The notes: generated from the sequence alone by a model not told the origin. 64,000 nucleotides of DNA from Hymenobacter qilianensis (GCF_014489555.1 NZ_CP060784.1:558001-622000), one strand, 5' to 3'; positions 20,701-32,011 are shown, numbered from the stretch's first letter. Numbers and translations: made by a program.

Positions 20701-21061
20701 GACTCTCGCCATTCGCAATCAAAGCACCGGCCAGGCAACTCTGACAGGCTGGACGCTAGAGCTTTGCACCATTCCTACCGTGCTAAGCAGCACAGTAGTC
20801 AGCACCGCTTTTGCTAATCTTGAAGTATTTCCGAATCCCAGCGAGGGCGTTTTTGAGGTAAATCTGAACAATGATCAGAGAGGCCCGGTCATGATGCTTG
20901 TCACGGATGCCATTGGCCGCACCATTCGCTCCGAGACGCTCCTCAAAATGGCTGACCAGCTCTCCTACCGTCTCGATTTGAGCACTGTTAGCCGGGGCAT
21001 TTACCACCTACGCCTTACCAGTGCCCAAGGTACCAGCATGAGAAGGTTGGTGAGGAAATAG
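17800..21061 (+). CDS. Secreted reprolysin-type metalloprotease with T9SS tag, frame broken twice
   Basis: Start chosen at the ATG at 17800, which opens a signal peptide (RWLLLFLLLCTVAAVAQA). Two breaks, at the four-G run 19402-19405 and the five-G run 19787-19791 (a motif copy), are each repaired by one G, giving 1087 residues. Domains: propeptide; M12B-like zinc protease with HELGHQFGADH (HExxHxxGxxH); an Ig/PKD-like segment around DPDGDAVSYTWEQ; FYLTPACLPGGFLALCPG across the second repair; a fibronectin-like segment (FGWNSLPGAIAYEVQVA); a P-type beta-sandwich (about 20360-20770); and a T9SS type A sorting domain (LEVFPNPSEGVFEVNL to the end). It is exported by Sec, then secreted to the surface or medium by T9SS. 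Confidence 0.85.
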
Positions 21062-21084
21062 CGTATTGAGGCAGATTGGCGCGG

Positions 21085-23258
21085 CTAAAAAGTGTATCGG
21101 GCCTGCGCTTTTATATCAGATCGGAGCGAGCCTTCGATTTCTTCCAAACCGGAGCTGATTACTCGCTGGTGGCGGTATTGGGTGGCAGCATAGCGTAGCC
21201 AGAAGGTAAGATGACGGGTACATTTGACCTCCGCCAAAGCATAGGTGCGGGTGCCGCGGCCAAAGAGCGCGGGCACCGAAAACGCGTAAAGCACATCCTG
21301 CTCAAAGGCATACTGGCGGGTATCGTAGTCGTCGGTATCGAAGAGGGCGTAGCGGGCACTCAGGCGCAGGTAGCGGTTGAGGCGCACGGTAGCATCCTGG
21401 ACCAGTAAAAAACCCGTGTGCGGAGTGGCGCCGTCTTCGCGGTAATGCGTGCCTTGCAGGCGCGTGCGCAAGCTGATGATGGATGAGGGCGCGGCATCGT
21501 AAAAAAGCAGCAAACTTCGGCGCTCGGTGGGTACTGGCTGGGGCACCGGACGTGAGGGCGCAAGGTCGGCGTTCTGGTCTTTGGTGCGAGAGCGAACCTG
21601 CACGTAGAGCTGGCTGGTTTTGTTGGGCGCGAATGACAAGCGCAGCAAGTAATCGTGGCCGCGTGAGGGCGCATCAACGCGGTATTTCAACCATGGAAAC
21701 CAGAATTGATCGTAATAGCCCGTGATTTCCCAGCGCGCCGCCGGTCGCACTTTCAGGCCGATATACACGCCGCTTTCGTTGATGTTGCGTGTGTTTTCGC
21801 CGAAGGCCTGCCCGTAAAAGGTGTGAAAGTTTCGGTCGTAACGACGGTACAGGATGGAAGCCTCCACATTGGTAGCCAAGCTGGCCAGCAGGCCGTTTAC
21901 AGTGCCCAAGCCACCGCTGCTGGAGCGCGCTGTTTCACCGAAAAAGAGCGCATTGCCAAGCACATAGCTATAGTGAACTCCCAGAGCCACATTGGCTTTA
22001 CCCCGAAACTCAAACTGATTATATGGCTCGGGCCGGCGCTGCAAGGCCATGTCGTAGCGGGTGTCCACCACCGTGGCGCCGGCCGCAAAATTGCCCCCAG
22101 ACTCGTATATGTCACGTTGCCGCCAGCTATAGCTTCGTGCAGACGCTTGCGGTTAGTCAGTTCGGTAGCGGTACGGTGCAAGCCGCTGGTGCTGATACCA
22201 GATGAAAACGTATCAAACCGGGCCAGAGAATCGGTGGCAAACTGTTGATTTGCGTCCACTTTTTTGGCCGAGAAAAAAGCCGTCGCGCGCACGGTCTTGT
22301 GTAAGCTCACCGTTGCCGCTGCTCCGCGAAAAAAGGACGTTTCCAGCACCGAGGAATAGGGCCTGACGCCTAAGCTGCTGCGCCGCAGGGTAGTTATGGT
22401 TTCAGCGCCCTTGCCCACCTGCAAGCCCGATGAGAGCAATAAGCCCTGGCCGAATTGCAGCTGATAATCGCCTAAGGCCAATGTTTTGAGCCGGCCTCGC
22501 TCCTGCACCACAAAGTGCGCGGAGTAAAAATCGGCCCCTAGCCGTCCCTTGTCAGGTTGCCAAACCAGGGGCTCGCCTGCATCTTTCTCAGCAGTGAAAC
22601 CCAGGCTGAAGTCGCGCGTGTGGCTGACGCGGTAGCGCAACAAGAGCTTATCGGGCGAGCCGAGGTAGCGGCTGAGCGGCCGGCCGGTGCTGGTGGTATC
22701 GGCAGAGGCATAGCCACGCCGAGCCTGCAAACCGCGCTCGTAGCGTAGAAACAAAGCATTATTGTCTTCGTGCAGTATGCGCTGCCAGAGCGGGCCCCGA
22801 GCAGCATTCTGGTTTCCAGGCTGTACCGTTACGAAGGGCGCCACCCGATAAATACTACGCGCTTGCTCAAAGCCAGCAATACTTTGCAGCTCATACAAGC
22901 TCAGCAGGGGCCCGAGTTGCTGCCGATGATCCAGCAAGGCCGAAATCTGCGTTTCTGAGAGCAACAGCAAGCCCCGCAGCTCCTCGCGGCTGGCTGTATT
23001 CAGGTTTAGTGGCGTCTGATAATAAAGCAGCAGCGTTTCATATACATCTTCAAAAGCTACCTCATCGCTCTGTATTTCGGCAAACAGCTCCTGCACCAGC
23101 CGGTCCAGATCGGCGGTGGGGCGCACGTAGTCCTGCGCCTGGAGGTTGAGAGGTAAAAGCAAGCACAGGAGCCCGCAGGTGAGCACTATCGCGCGCCACC
23201 AGCTCTGCTTGCTGGCTGTTGTGTGCGTAAAGGTTTGGGGGTGTGCGCCATGCAGCAT
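21085..23258 (-). CDS. Helix-hairpin-helix outer-membrane protein, frame broken once
   Basis: As given, one frame runs from the N-terminus to 21897 and a second covers the C-terminal 328 residues. One extra base in the five-base run at 22094-22098 (motif copy) joins them (TSLGGNFAAGATVVDTRYDM) to give 724 residues. The start at 23258 (MLHGAHPQ) is preferred because the longer form overlaps the upstream gene. A signal segment is at about 18-42. A ComEA-like helix-hairpin-helix motif follows: TPLNLNTASREELRGLLLLSETQISALLDHR. The remaining 550 residues are beta-strand rich, as in an outer-membrane barrel (GDYQLQFGQGLLLSSG). Such proteins may handle DNA at the outer membrane, but no function is proven. 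Confidence 0.78.
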
Positions 23259-23293
23259 TGGGATATACCGGGGGGCTTTTTTGTAAGCTATTC

Positions 23294-24147
23294 TCACTTT
23301 TTCGCCCACTGCAAGCTCACTCCTACATGCTGACTCAAGCCCAGCGCTGATTGCCAGGCCGCCGCGTAGTCAATCTGAAAGCGGCCGGCTTTAAAGCCTA
23401 CTCCGGCGGTAGTCTGCTCCACGAGCGAGGCAAACCCTGCCCGAAGCGCCAGCGCCTCCAGCAGCTGATACTCGATACCGGCCTTAAAATCAGCATCCTG
23501 CTCCACATCTTTCTCCGTTTCCACGTTCAGCATCAGCTTACTGGTGGGGCGGTATGAGAGGCCGGCTTTGAGCACGGTGGGCACACGCTCATTTTCATAG
23601 GCAGCTAAGCGCGCCTGGTTCAGGTTATATAAATATCCCCCGAAAACCAGCCGGTCTGGGATCAGTTCAGCTTGTCCTCCTAGTGAAGCCGCCACCACTC
23701 TTTTACTACCTAAACCCTGAATACTGACCTGCAGCATATCCACGCGCCCACCCACGCTGATCTGTCCGCCTCGGTATCCGTAGCCCAAGCCCAGACGCTG
23801 TTCAGCGTACAGATTATTGCCAAAACGCTGCGCTTCAAAGCCTATTACACCACGACTGGGGGCTTTTCTGAGCTTACAGAACCGATCGGCATAGCCGCCA
23901 CAAGCGCCACCGTATTGAATGCGGAGCTTAAATAGCGGTTTTCAGCATAAAAGCCGACATTGGTTTGACTTACCTGACCGAGTCCGGCCACGTTGTTGCC
24001 AACCGCCCAAACATCAGCAGTTGTGACAGACGCGTTGCCCAGCGCCGCTGCCCGCGCCCCACGCACTCCGGGGCCGTTTCCAGCACTTACAGTCGCAATA
24101 GTAACGGAAAGAAATAAGGCTACTAACGCTAAGTACCCGTTTAGCAT
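23294..24147 (-). CDS. PorV/PorQ-like outer-membrane barrel, frame broken once
   Basis: Two frames join into 284 residues when one base is added to the five-G run at 23858-23862 (motif copy); the join reads SSEKPPSRGVIGFEAQRFG. The N-terminal signal segment is followed by GVRGARAAALGNASVTTADVWAVGNNVAGLG, the pattern of the PorV/PorQ/UPF0164 type (alanine-rich, then a 'dull' first strand with NP/NxxG). The rest is short amphipathic strands ending in SLQWAKK. PorV family members shuttle T9SS cargo or sit in the outer membrane. It is transcribed just ahead of the helix-hairpin-helix protein (36 bases), probably as one operon. Confidence 0.7.
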
Positions 24148-24297
24148 AATAAGGGGATAAGAGGCTAATTCATGCCTCGCACGCCCAAAGCAAATTTCGC
24201 GGCAAATCTGTGGCTACGTCTGTTTATTGCAAGCCGAATGTAAAGCCAGTTCATCACGGCCTCATTACGGTCATTCCGCTGGATACTATTTACCCAT

Positions 24298-24330
24298 AAA
24301 AAAGCCCCCAGACGAATCTGGGGGCTTTTT
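24298..24330. terminator. Bidirectional terminator made of two motif copies
   Basis: A6, stem GCCCCCAGA / TCTGGGGGC, T5. Both arms are inverted copies of the dispersed motif. It terminates the S46 peptidase gene (minus strand), which stops 23 bases away. Confidence 0.8.
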
Positions 24331-24352
24331 ACATTAAACCAAAATCCTGGAC

Positions 24353-26676
24353 CTACATCTCTGCGGTGGCCTCGGCTTTCTCTTTGTTCTTTTTCTTCTT
24401 GATTTTAACCTTACCAGCCGCAGGCGACTTCGTTTTCATTTTTCCGGCTTCACCAGCACCATCTACCTGGCTGGACGTGGCGGCAGCCGTAGCGCCTACG
24501 CCCGGATTAGGGCCTTTATTGACCACCGTCATTTCATCAACGAGGTGCTTGGCGCCGCCGAGCTTATCCACGCAGAACAGCACATAGCGGATGTCCACGT
24601 TGATGCAGCGCTTCAGATCGGGGTCGTAGGCCAGGTCGCCGGTCATGGCTTCCCAGTTGCCATCAAAGGCCAGCCCGATCAGTTCACCACGGCCGTTGAT
24701 GACGGGCGAGCCGGAATTGCCCCCGTAATGTCGTTATCCGTGATAAAGGCTACGGGCAGCTGTCCGTCCTTATTGGCATAAGGCCCGAAGTCTTTGGATT
24801 TCAGGAGCGCTACCTGCTTGGCCGGCACCACAAATTCCGGGTTTGTTGGATCTTCTTTCTCCAAAATCCCCTTTCCCGTAGTCTGATAGTCATAGCTCAC
24901 CGCGTCGCGGCCCTCGTAGGAGCGCACGGTGCCGTAGCTCAGGCGCAGCGTGGAGTTCGCATCGGGCGAGTACACTTTATCGGTGTTCTTGGCCCGCAGA
25001 CCGGCCACGTACTGGCGATTAGCCCGGCTCATAGTGGCCTGGCTGGCCTGAAGCTGGGGGGCAATTTTCTGCACATAGTTCGTGTACACCGAGTTCATCG
25101 TCTTGAACGCCGGATCTGCTTCCAGCTTAGCCAAGGTAGGCGCCGCCAGAAAAGCGTTCAGCTTCGTGGGAGAAGTCAGGAAGGTGTTGCCAAACACGTA
25201 GTCAGCGTACTTTTTCATGGAGCCGCCATACTGTTTGGCCACCGTCTGAAACACCTCCGGATGCTGGGCTTTGGGCACGTCGGTGTAATAAAGGCCCATT
25301 AAGGCGGCAAACACCTTCTTATCCGTGGTGGCACTGTAATCTTTAAAGAACTCGGCGGCCGGCTCCTTCAAATCGGCTGTAGCTTTCTGAATGGCAGCTT
25401 TGTCGGCGTTGGGATCTTTCAGCAACGAATACAAAGGCAGCATCCGAGCCGCAAACGTCATGATTTCAGTGCCAAACGCGGCTTCATTCAGGTACACATT
25501 ACTGAGGTTGAACTCCCGCAGAGCCGTATAGTTCTGATTGATATCCTGCAACGCACTGCCGTAGAGCTGCTGGCGGGCCGGATCGGCCGCAATCCACTGA
25601 GCAAACTGCACCTCTTCAGCCTTCTTCTTGTCCACCGTTTTCAGGCGCTTCATGCCCTCATTCTGCCCGATGAAGTACTTCCAATAGTTGGCAATGCTGG
25701 CATATTTGGAGGCGTATTTCAGGCGCAGGGCCGGGTCAGCATCCATGTCTTCTTTCCACAGTTTCAGGCGGGTATCGCGCAGCTTGATGCGGGCTGGGTT
25801 GCTTTGGTCGAGGGTTAGCTGAAGGCCGGCGGCGGGCAAAAAGCGCTGTGTGCGGCCCGGAAAGCCGAACACCATGGCGAAGTCGCCTTCACTCACGCCT
25901 TGCAGGCTCACGGGCAGGTGCTTTTTGGGCACGTACGGCACATTGTCGGCCACGTAGCCGGTGGTGGGCTTGTTGTCTTTGCTGGCGTACACCCGAAACA
26001 TGGAGAAGTCGCCGGTGTGGCGGGGCCACATCCAGTTATCGGTGTCGCCGCCAAACTTACCCACCGACTCAGGCGGAGCGCCTACCAACCGCACATCGCC
26101 AAAGCGCTGATACACGAACATATAGTACTCATTGCCGGCAAAGAAATCGCGCACGTAGGCTACGTATTGGCCATTCTCTTTGGCTGCGTCGGCCAGCTGC
26201 TTCTGCCGCTGCTGTACCAGCGCGGTGCGCTCCTGCTCCGGGGTTTGGGGCGTAATTCCTTCCAGCACCTTGCCCGTTACGTCTTCCATCCGCACCAGAA
26301 TATCCACGAACAAACCCGGATTGGGCTTTTCCTCGCTTTTATTAGCAGCAAAAAAGCCGTCGGCAAGCAGATTTTTTTCGGGCGTACTGTGGCTCTGAAT
26401 GGCATCATAGCCGCAGTGATGGTTGGTGAGCAGCAAACCTTGGCTGCTCACAAATTCGCCCGTACAAAAGCCCCCCAGCTGCACCACGGCATCTTTGAGG
26501 CTGGCATTATTGATATCATATATTTCTTCGGCCGTCAGTTGCAGGCCTTTCTTCTGCATGTCTGCGTAGTTGAGGCGCTTCACATACATCGGCAGCCACA
26601 TTCCTTCATCGGCACGAGCGGCTATTGGTAGCAAGAGCGCCAGAAGCAGCGCATTTGCCCATATTTTTTTCAGCAT
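24353..26676 (-). CDS. S46 family dipeptidyl peptidase, frame broken at active-site Ser
   Basis: One added base in the five-C run at 24720-24724 (motif copy) restores a 774-residue protein; without it the catalytic segment is lost. The signal peptide is at 1-22. The His region is [27 protein letters not shown]. The Ser region, rebuilt across the repair, reads [18 protein letters not shown] Gly in [11 protein letters not shown] suggests DPP7-type (hydrophobic P1) rather than DPP11-type specificity; that is inference from remembered family residues. A Lys-rich tail (about 735-774) is unusual. The enzyme is periplasmic and releases dipeptides from peptide N-termini, fitting the peptide-degrading theme of the region. 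Confidence 0.88.
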
Positions 26677-26925
26677 AAGGGGTGGGTAATGGGAATGAAA
26701 AAGAGGAATGAGCGTGTAAGAAAAGTGCTTGTGTAAAGCAAAGGTTAAACTTACTCAGGCGAGGCGAGTAGTGGGCAGTTTTTATGAAAGCATTGCCCTA
26801 TAATTCTCAATCGGTAAACTACATCCGGCTTCTCTACGCACTAAACCAATTCTTCCTTTTGGTTTGTTGCTCAAGAGAATAAACACAAAAAGTAACTTGC
26901 CGTTGCTTTTTGCTTAACCTCAGCC

Positions 26926-27147
26926 ATGGCCTACCTGTTTCGGCGCTTTTTTCTTGCTCTAATTTGGGTGTATCGGCACTTTATCTCGCCACTCACCCCA
27001 GCCAGTTGCCGATATCAGCCTACCTGCTCGGCCTATGCCGCCGAAGCTATCGGCAAATTTGGCCCTTGGCGAGGTGGCTGGCTGGCGCTGCGCCGTATTG
27101 GGCGCTGCCATCCGTGGGGCGGACATGGCTACGACCCCGTACCCTGA
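26926..27147 (+). CDS. yidD: Membrane protein insertion efficiency factor YidD
   Basis: 73 residues. The family core is unmistakable: [27 protein letters not shown], then [28 protein letters not shown], with the three conserved Cys and HPWGGxGYDPVP at the end. YidD is a small membrane-associated protein that helps YidC insert inner-membrane proteins. Here it is not next to rpmH/rnpA/yidC. A 249-base gap precedes it, in which no other gene is seen. It is followed at 86 bases by a lipoprotein gene on the same strand. Confidence 0.93.
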   Translation: MAYLFRRFFLALIWVYRHFISPLTPASCRYQPTCSAYAAEAIGKFGPWRGGWLALRRIGRCHPWGGHGYDPVP

Positions 27148-27232
27148 GCCGCATCTTGCGTATAGCTGACCACAATCGTTGCTTGTGCCCACTGGGTCAG
27201 GCAGCGCTTTTCAGTTTTTTATACTCCCGACC

Positions 27233-28165
27233 ATGCGTTTAATTCCCATAATCACACTGTCAATCAGCGCTTTGCTCAGCTGTGGCTGTTCGCAGGCGCA
27301 GTCCGATGAAGCGTCGGGGGGCAAAAAGGGCAAAAAGAATAACAAGAAAGAAAGCCTGGAGAATCGTCTTATTGAGAGCTCAGTGCCTGGCTTGCGCCGC
27401 ATGGGCTCGCTCAACAAAGCAGTGCCCGAAAGCTCAGGCCTGGCCCGCGCCGACAAATCTGGCACCTTCTACACGCATGGCGACGCCGGCAACTCCCCTA
27501 TCATTTACAAGATTGACGAGACGGGCAAGCTCCTGACCGAAATGCGGCTTACAGTACCGAACCAAGACTGGGAAAGCCTGGCGCAGGATAACCGCGGCAA
27601 CATATTCGTGATAGATGCGGGCAACAACAACAACAGCCGCCAGGACCTGGCTATTTACCGCCTCAACCCGGCCAGCCCCAAGCAAATAGGCGCCATCCGC
27701 TTCACTTATGCGGATCAGCGCGAATTTCCACCTGCTAAAGATGCGCGTAACTTCGACTGCGAGGCCGCGCTATGGCACAACGGCACGGTTTACCTCTTCA
27801 CCCGCGACCGCGCCAACCAAACAACAAGCAAGGTTTATGCTGTACCGGATAAGCCCGGTCAGCAGACCGCCCGCCTCCTTACCAGCCTGTCTGTCAGTGG
27901 TGAAGTAACTGATGCTGACCTGAGCCCTGATGGCAAGCGTCTGGTGTTAATGGGCAAGGAGGAGTTGTTTTTGTATGAAGGCAACTCGTTTGAGTCTTTG
28001 CTTAAATCAACGCCCCGGCGCATCGCATTGACGGGCGCGGGCCAAACGGAAGGCGTGGTTTTCACCGACAACCAAACCTTGGTTATCAGCACAGAAGAAG
28101 GCTCTATCTACCAGTACTCGCTGCAAGGTCAGTCGAACTCTGGAGCAAATGTCGGAGCCCAGTAA
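27233..28165 (+). CDS. Lipoprotein with beta-propeller-like repeats
   Basis: 310 residues from the ATG at 27233. A longer upstream frame (27179) would put 18 residues before the signal and is rejected. The signal RLIPIITLSISALLSCGC has a lipobox. A Lys-rich linker GGKKGKKNNKKES follows. The main part has repeated strands with PESSGLARADKSGTFYTHGDAGN, DWESLAQDNRGNIFVIDAGNN and GEVTDADLSPDGKRLVLMG, as in six- or seven-bladed propellers (SdiA-regulated or phytase-like families). The role is unknown; possibly surface binding or a phosphoesterase-like fold without a clear active site. The motif copy at 27316 codes for GGK in the linker. Confidence 0.68.
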   Translation: MRLIPIITLSISALLSCGCSQAQSDEASGGKKGKKNNKKESLENRLIESSVPGLRRMGSLNKAVPESSGLARADKSGTFYTHGDAGNSPIIYKIDETGKLLTEMRLTVPNQDWESLAQDNRGNIFVIDAGNNNNSRQDLAIYRLNPASPKQIGAIRFTYADQREFPPAKDARNFDCEAALWHNGTVYLFTRDRANQTTSKVYAVPDKPGQQTARLLTSLSVSGEVTDADLSPDGKRLVLMGKEELFLYEGNSFESLLKSTPRRIALTGAGQTEGVVFTDNQTLVISTEEGSIYQYSLQGQSNSGANVGAQ

Positions 28166-28184
28166 TCTGCATACCTAAGCTCAT

Positions 28185-28220
28185 AAAAAAGCCCCCAGAG
28201 CAACTCTGGGGGCTTTTTTA
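28185..28220. terminator. Bidirectional terminator made of two motif copies
   Basis: A6, stem GCCCCCAGAG / CTCTGGGGGC with loop CAA-like, T6. It serves the propeller lipoprotein (plus) and lgt (minus). The unrepaired lgt frame would run into it; the repaired stop at 28237 lies just outside. Confidence 0.85.
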
Positions 28221-28236
28221 TGGGTGTAAGAACGGG

Positions 28237-29126
28237 TTACTTTGATTTGACCATTTTTTGGGCTTGCTCGGCGGCAGCTCTTGCTTCCAGATCTCGGGGG
28301 CAAATCCGAAGGGGTTATTAGGCCATTTGCCGGCGCGCAGCAAAACCCATAAGCCCATAAAAATCAGCGGAATACTGAGGATCTGGCCCATGTTCAGCAC
28401 CATTCCGCTTTCAAAGTCAGACTGGTCTTCCTTGAGAAACTCCACCAGAAAGCGGAAGGTGAACAGCAGCACCACAAATAAGCCGAACAATTGCCCCCTG
28501 GGGGTCTTTTCCTTCGTGCGGTTCCACATCAGGTACAGCAGCACCAGCAGAAACACGCAGAACAGCGACTCATAAATCTGGGTTGGATGGCGCGGAACGG
28601 CTACGCCGTTCACCAGGTGCTCCGTGTCGCGCACGAACTTAAAGGCCCAAGGCACCGTGGTTTCGTGGCCGAAAATTTCGGAGTTGAACAGGTTGCCTAA
28701 ACGGATGAGCGCCCCGCCCAGCGCCACCACAATCACAATCCGGTCGAGGGTCCAGAGGTAGTCGAACTTATTATTGCGACTAAACAGCCACACCGCCAAT
28801 AAGATACCGAGCGTAGCGCCGTGGCTGGCCAGTCCGCCTTCCCATATCTTGAGAATATCGAGCGGGTGCGCCAGGTAATAGCCCGGATCATAAAACAAGC
28901 AATGTCCGAGGCGGGCGCCCACGATGGTGCCTACCAGCATATAAATCGTGATTACGTCGACCCACTGCGGCGATACGCGCTCGGAGCGGTAGATATGCGA
29001 CAGCACGAAGGTGCCCAGCACGAAGCCAGACATAAACAGCAGGCCGTACCAGCGCAACGTGAGCGGTCCGATCTTAACAATTTCGGGCGCAACGTCCCAG
29101 GTAATGTAAGCGAGCAGCGAGGTCAT
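28237..29126 (-). CDS. lgt: Prolipoprotein diacylglyceryl transferase
   Basis: Lgt moves diacylglycerol from phosphatidylglycerol onto the lipobox Cys of prolipoproteins in the inner membrane. Seven membrane segments are plausible. The signature is present: WEGGLASHGATLGILLAVW, then DRIVIVVALGGALIRLGNLFNSEIFG with the essential Arg and Asn, and PRHPTQIYESLFC. As given, the frame reads on to 28218, inside the terminator. One added base in the five-G run at 28296-28300 (motif copy) changes the tail to FAPRDLEARAAAEQAQKMVKSK and a stop at 28237, giving 296 residues. I prefer that form. It provides the modification needed by the many lipoproteins in this window. Confidence 0.93.
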
Positions 29127-29152
29127 GCGAAGGCGGAAGAGAGGTACACAGG

Positions 29153-29160
29153 CAAAGGTA
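29153..29160 (-). promoter_or_regulatory. Possible -7 box for lgt
   Basis: On the minus strand the sequence is TACCTTTG, matching TAnnTTTG, 26 bases upstream of the lgt ATG. A TTG 23 bases further upstream (29184-29186) could serve as the -33 element. Confidence 0.45.
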
Positions 29161-29238
29161 GGAATTCAGCGTTGGCAAGAAAGCAACTCGAAATTGCGCT
29201 TCATTCGGAGCAAAACAAACGGTAGCGCCACTTAGAAA

Positions 29239-31171
29239 TTATAGCGAAGCCAATTCCTGCGTGAAGCCACCGCTCAGAATAGGAAAGCGCAGCCAGGAAC
29301 GCGGATCGACATTATAGTCGTCGAGGTGAAAAGCGGGCGCGTAGCGTTCGCGCTTCCATTGGTTGCGCGCCCACAGCGAGTAGAAGCGCTTAACGTAGGT
29401 TTTCAGCTGCTCAGGATCAGTTGTGGTTTCTTCGTGCACCAAGGTTGCCAACACCTGACGCGGACTGAGGCGGTCGTAAAAAGCCAGCCGCTCGATGCGG
29501 TTGAGCAACACGTACGGCATGAGGTCGCGCTCGTCGGTTTGCTTGTCTTCCAAGGGCCGCAGCTCAGCCGTGGGCTGCAAAGCATTCACGTGGCGTAAAG
29601 CCTGGTAGCCGAGTTCTTTTTCAGCCCAGCGCAGCCATTTCTTCACAAAATCTTTGTCGACGCCGGCAATGGGCGAAATGCTGCCGGCCGTGTCGCCATC
29701 CATGGTGCAATAGCCCACGGAAGCTTCGGAGCGGTTGGACGTGGTGAGCAGCAGGCAGTTTTGCACGTTAGCCAATAGCCAGATGCCGGGCGCCCGTACC
29801 CGCGCCTGAATGTTCTGCAAAGCCAAATCGTCGGTTTGCCACGTCAGCGGCCGCTTCAGAGCATGCTCAATTTTGGCCACATAGCCTTCTACTTCCCCAT
29901 CGATAGTCCAATCAAAGAAAATGCCCCCAGCTCGTCGGCCAGCTCCTTCGCCGACTGAAATGTATCATCGGAGGAGTTGACCGTACCTTGATAAGCGGTA
30001 GTAAGTAAGCGGCCTGTCAGCTTTTGATTGATTGATTTTTGCTCCTGATTCAGGAGGCTAAGGGAGGCATCTTTTGGACCGGGTGCATTCTGGTCGGGTA
30101 CAGGCGCAACAGGGCCAGCTAGTGTCGCTATTTCTTCAGCAGTAAAACAACCAGCGCGGCGCATAAACTCGGCCGTGCCCAGCTCCGCGGTACCCAAACG
30201 CACCATTTCGGCCACGGCTACAGCGCACATACAGGAGTCGGCGCCGCCACTGAGGGAAAGCACAAACCCACGGCTGCGCGCCTTCCGCATATAATCAAAC
30301 AGGGCTAAGCTCAGAGCCTGATTCAGCTCGCGGTACTCATCGGGCGCCGGCAGGGGCACAACATCCGTGGGGGCAAATCAGCACCAAAATCAACATCTGT
30401 GCACTCCAGATCTACTTCTTTGAAACTCAGCAGCTGGTTACGGAGCAGCAAATGCCCATTGCGCGCCACCAGTATTTCGCCATCGTAAATGATACGACCG
30501 GCTTCATTACCGAGCAGATTAGCGTAGAGGTACGTGCAATTATACTTGCGCGAAGCCTGTAGTACGAGCTGGTAGCGTACATCGGTCTTACTCATCGCAA
30601 AATGGCTGGCCGATGGATTCACAATGAGCTGCACGCCTCGCTCCATCAACCGGCCAGCGGGCCGATCAGCAGCCGGGCGCCACGCATCCTCGCATATCTC
30701 GAAGCCAAAACGTACGCCTTGGTGCTCGAAAACCAAATCTCCCAAAGGCCATTGCTCGCCTTGCCACTCAATGGTGGTGGTTTCGCCGGCTCGCCAGGAG
30801 TTGAAAAAGCGCGGCTCATAATGCACGCCGTCGTTGGCCAGAAACTGCTTGGCTGCAAAACCCAGAATTTCGCCGTCGCGCAGCACGGCGGCGGTGTTAT
30901 ATGTGCGCCCATCAATGCGCACGGGCAAGCCTACACAAACCAAAATGCCCGTCGTCCAAGGCCGGATTTGCTGTAGATATTCTAGTGCCGAGGCCGAAAG
31001 CCAGTCGCTCAGAAACAAGTCTTCGCACCCGTAGCCCGTCAGGCTTAGCTCCGGCAGGCATAGTAAATCGACACCGGCTGCCTTCGCTTGCTCAATAGCT
31101 TCGCGAATGGTACGCAGGTTATGGTGCCAGTCAAATGGAATCTGGTTGAGGGCAGCGCCAGCTAATCGCAT
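29239..31171 (-). CDS. nadE: Glutamine-dependent NAD+ synthetase, frame broken twice
   Basis: Three frames join into 644 residues when one base is added at 30369-30373 and one at 29934-29938, both five-base motif copies (joins GADLPPTDVVPLPAPDEY and DELGGIFFDWTIDG). Start ATG at 31171 (MRLAGAALNQIPFDW). The N-terminal nitrilase-type glutaminase has the Glu-Lys-Cys set: LCLPELSLTGYGCED, FAAKQFLANDGVHYEPR and FGFEICEDAW. The C-terminal synthetase has the ATP loop LSLSGGADSCMCA and TSNRSEASVGYCTMDGDTAGS. It makes NAD+ from deamido-NAD+, ATP and glutamine, with ammonia channelled between domains. This is essential metabolism, so a true double frameshift is very unlikely. Confidence 0.92.
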
Positions 31172-31262
31172 GGAAAGAGAGAATAGTTTAGCCAACAACT
31201 ACTTTTTGCCCCCCAGAGTTGTCTTAGCTGCCTAAAAGCGCTGATGTTGACAGCTATAGAAG

Positions 31263-32011
31263 CTACACGCCCAGGGCTGTAAGCGCGCGCTCAGCAGCTG
31301 TTTGCTCGGCCTGCTTCTTTGAGAGGCCCATGCCAGTTGCTACGGCTTCGTCGTCCACAAATACGGTAGCTGAAAACTCCATTACACCCCCGTTTGGGGT
31401 TCGCCGGCTAGCTCGTAGCGAAGATGCTTCCCCTGACGCTGCGCCCACTCAATTAGCTTACTCTTGAAGTTAGCGGTCGTTGTGGTGAGCGACTTTACAT
31501 CTACAAAAGGCTTAATCAAGCGCGCCAGCACGAATTTGCGAGCTGCCTTATAGCCCTGATCCAGATAAACGGCCCCCACTAAAGCCTCCAGGGCATTACC
31601 GTTTACGGAGCGGGAGCGCGCAGCCCGGCCCTGCGTTGGGTCGAGTTGGACTAGCTTATCCAACCCTATCTTCAGAGCCAGCACATTCAGGCTTTCACGA
31701 TTTACAATACGGGAGCGCATTTCCGTGAGAAAGCCCTCCTGCTCGTAAGGATACTTGCGAAACAGGTACTCAGCCACAACGGTACCCAGCACGGCATCGC
31801 CCAGAAACTCCAGACGCTCATTGCTTTGAGTACGGCTCTTATCATTCTGCTGGCGCACCAATGAAGAGTGCGTGAACGCCAGCTGATACAGCCGAATATT
31901 ATCCGGCGCTCGGCCTGTTACCGTGGCAATGGCCTGGCGAAAAGCCCTATCCTGCCCCAGCAACCGCCGGAAAAATCCGAACAGTGGAAGTGGCTGCCCC
32001 GGCCGCGTCAT
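31263..32011 (-). CDS. rnc: Ribonuclease III, frame broken once
   Basis: The frame ends early at 31382 in ...EPQTGV. One added base in the C-run at 31387-31391 continues it as PQTGGVMEFSATVFVDDE and gives 249 residues. The RNase III signature is NERLEFLGDAVLGTVVAEYLF, with the acidic catalytic residues, and GNALEALVGAVYLDQG holds the second set. The repaired C-terminus is the double-stranded RNA-binding domain ending KKQAEQTAAERALTALGV. It cleaves double-stranded RNA in rRNA maturation. It overlaps fabF by one base (stop/start), in the usual acpP-fabF-rnc order. Confidence 0.92.

Noticed and set aside
24679..24760. Programmed ribosomal frameshifting at the G-run in the S46 gene and similar sites
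   Set aside because: The same +1 need occurs in 16 unrelated genes, including housekeeping ones, and six-base copies of the same word are read straight. A base-calling cause is simpler; kept only as the alternative in the frame-break finding.
29326..31034. Several open frames opposite nadE
   Set aside because: They lie opposite conserved NadE coding sequence with visible catalytic motifs.
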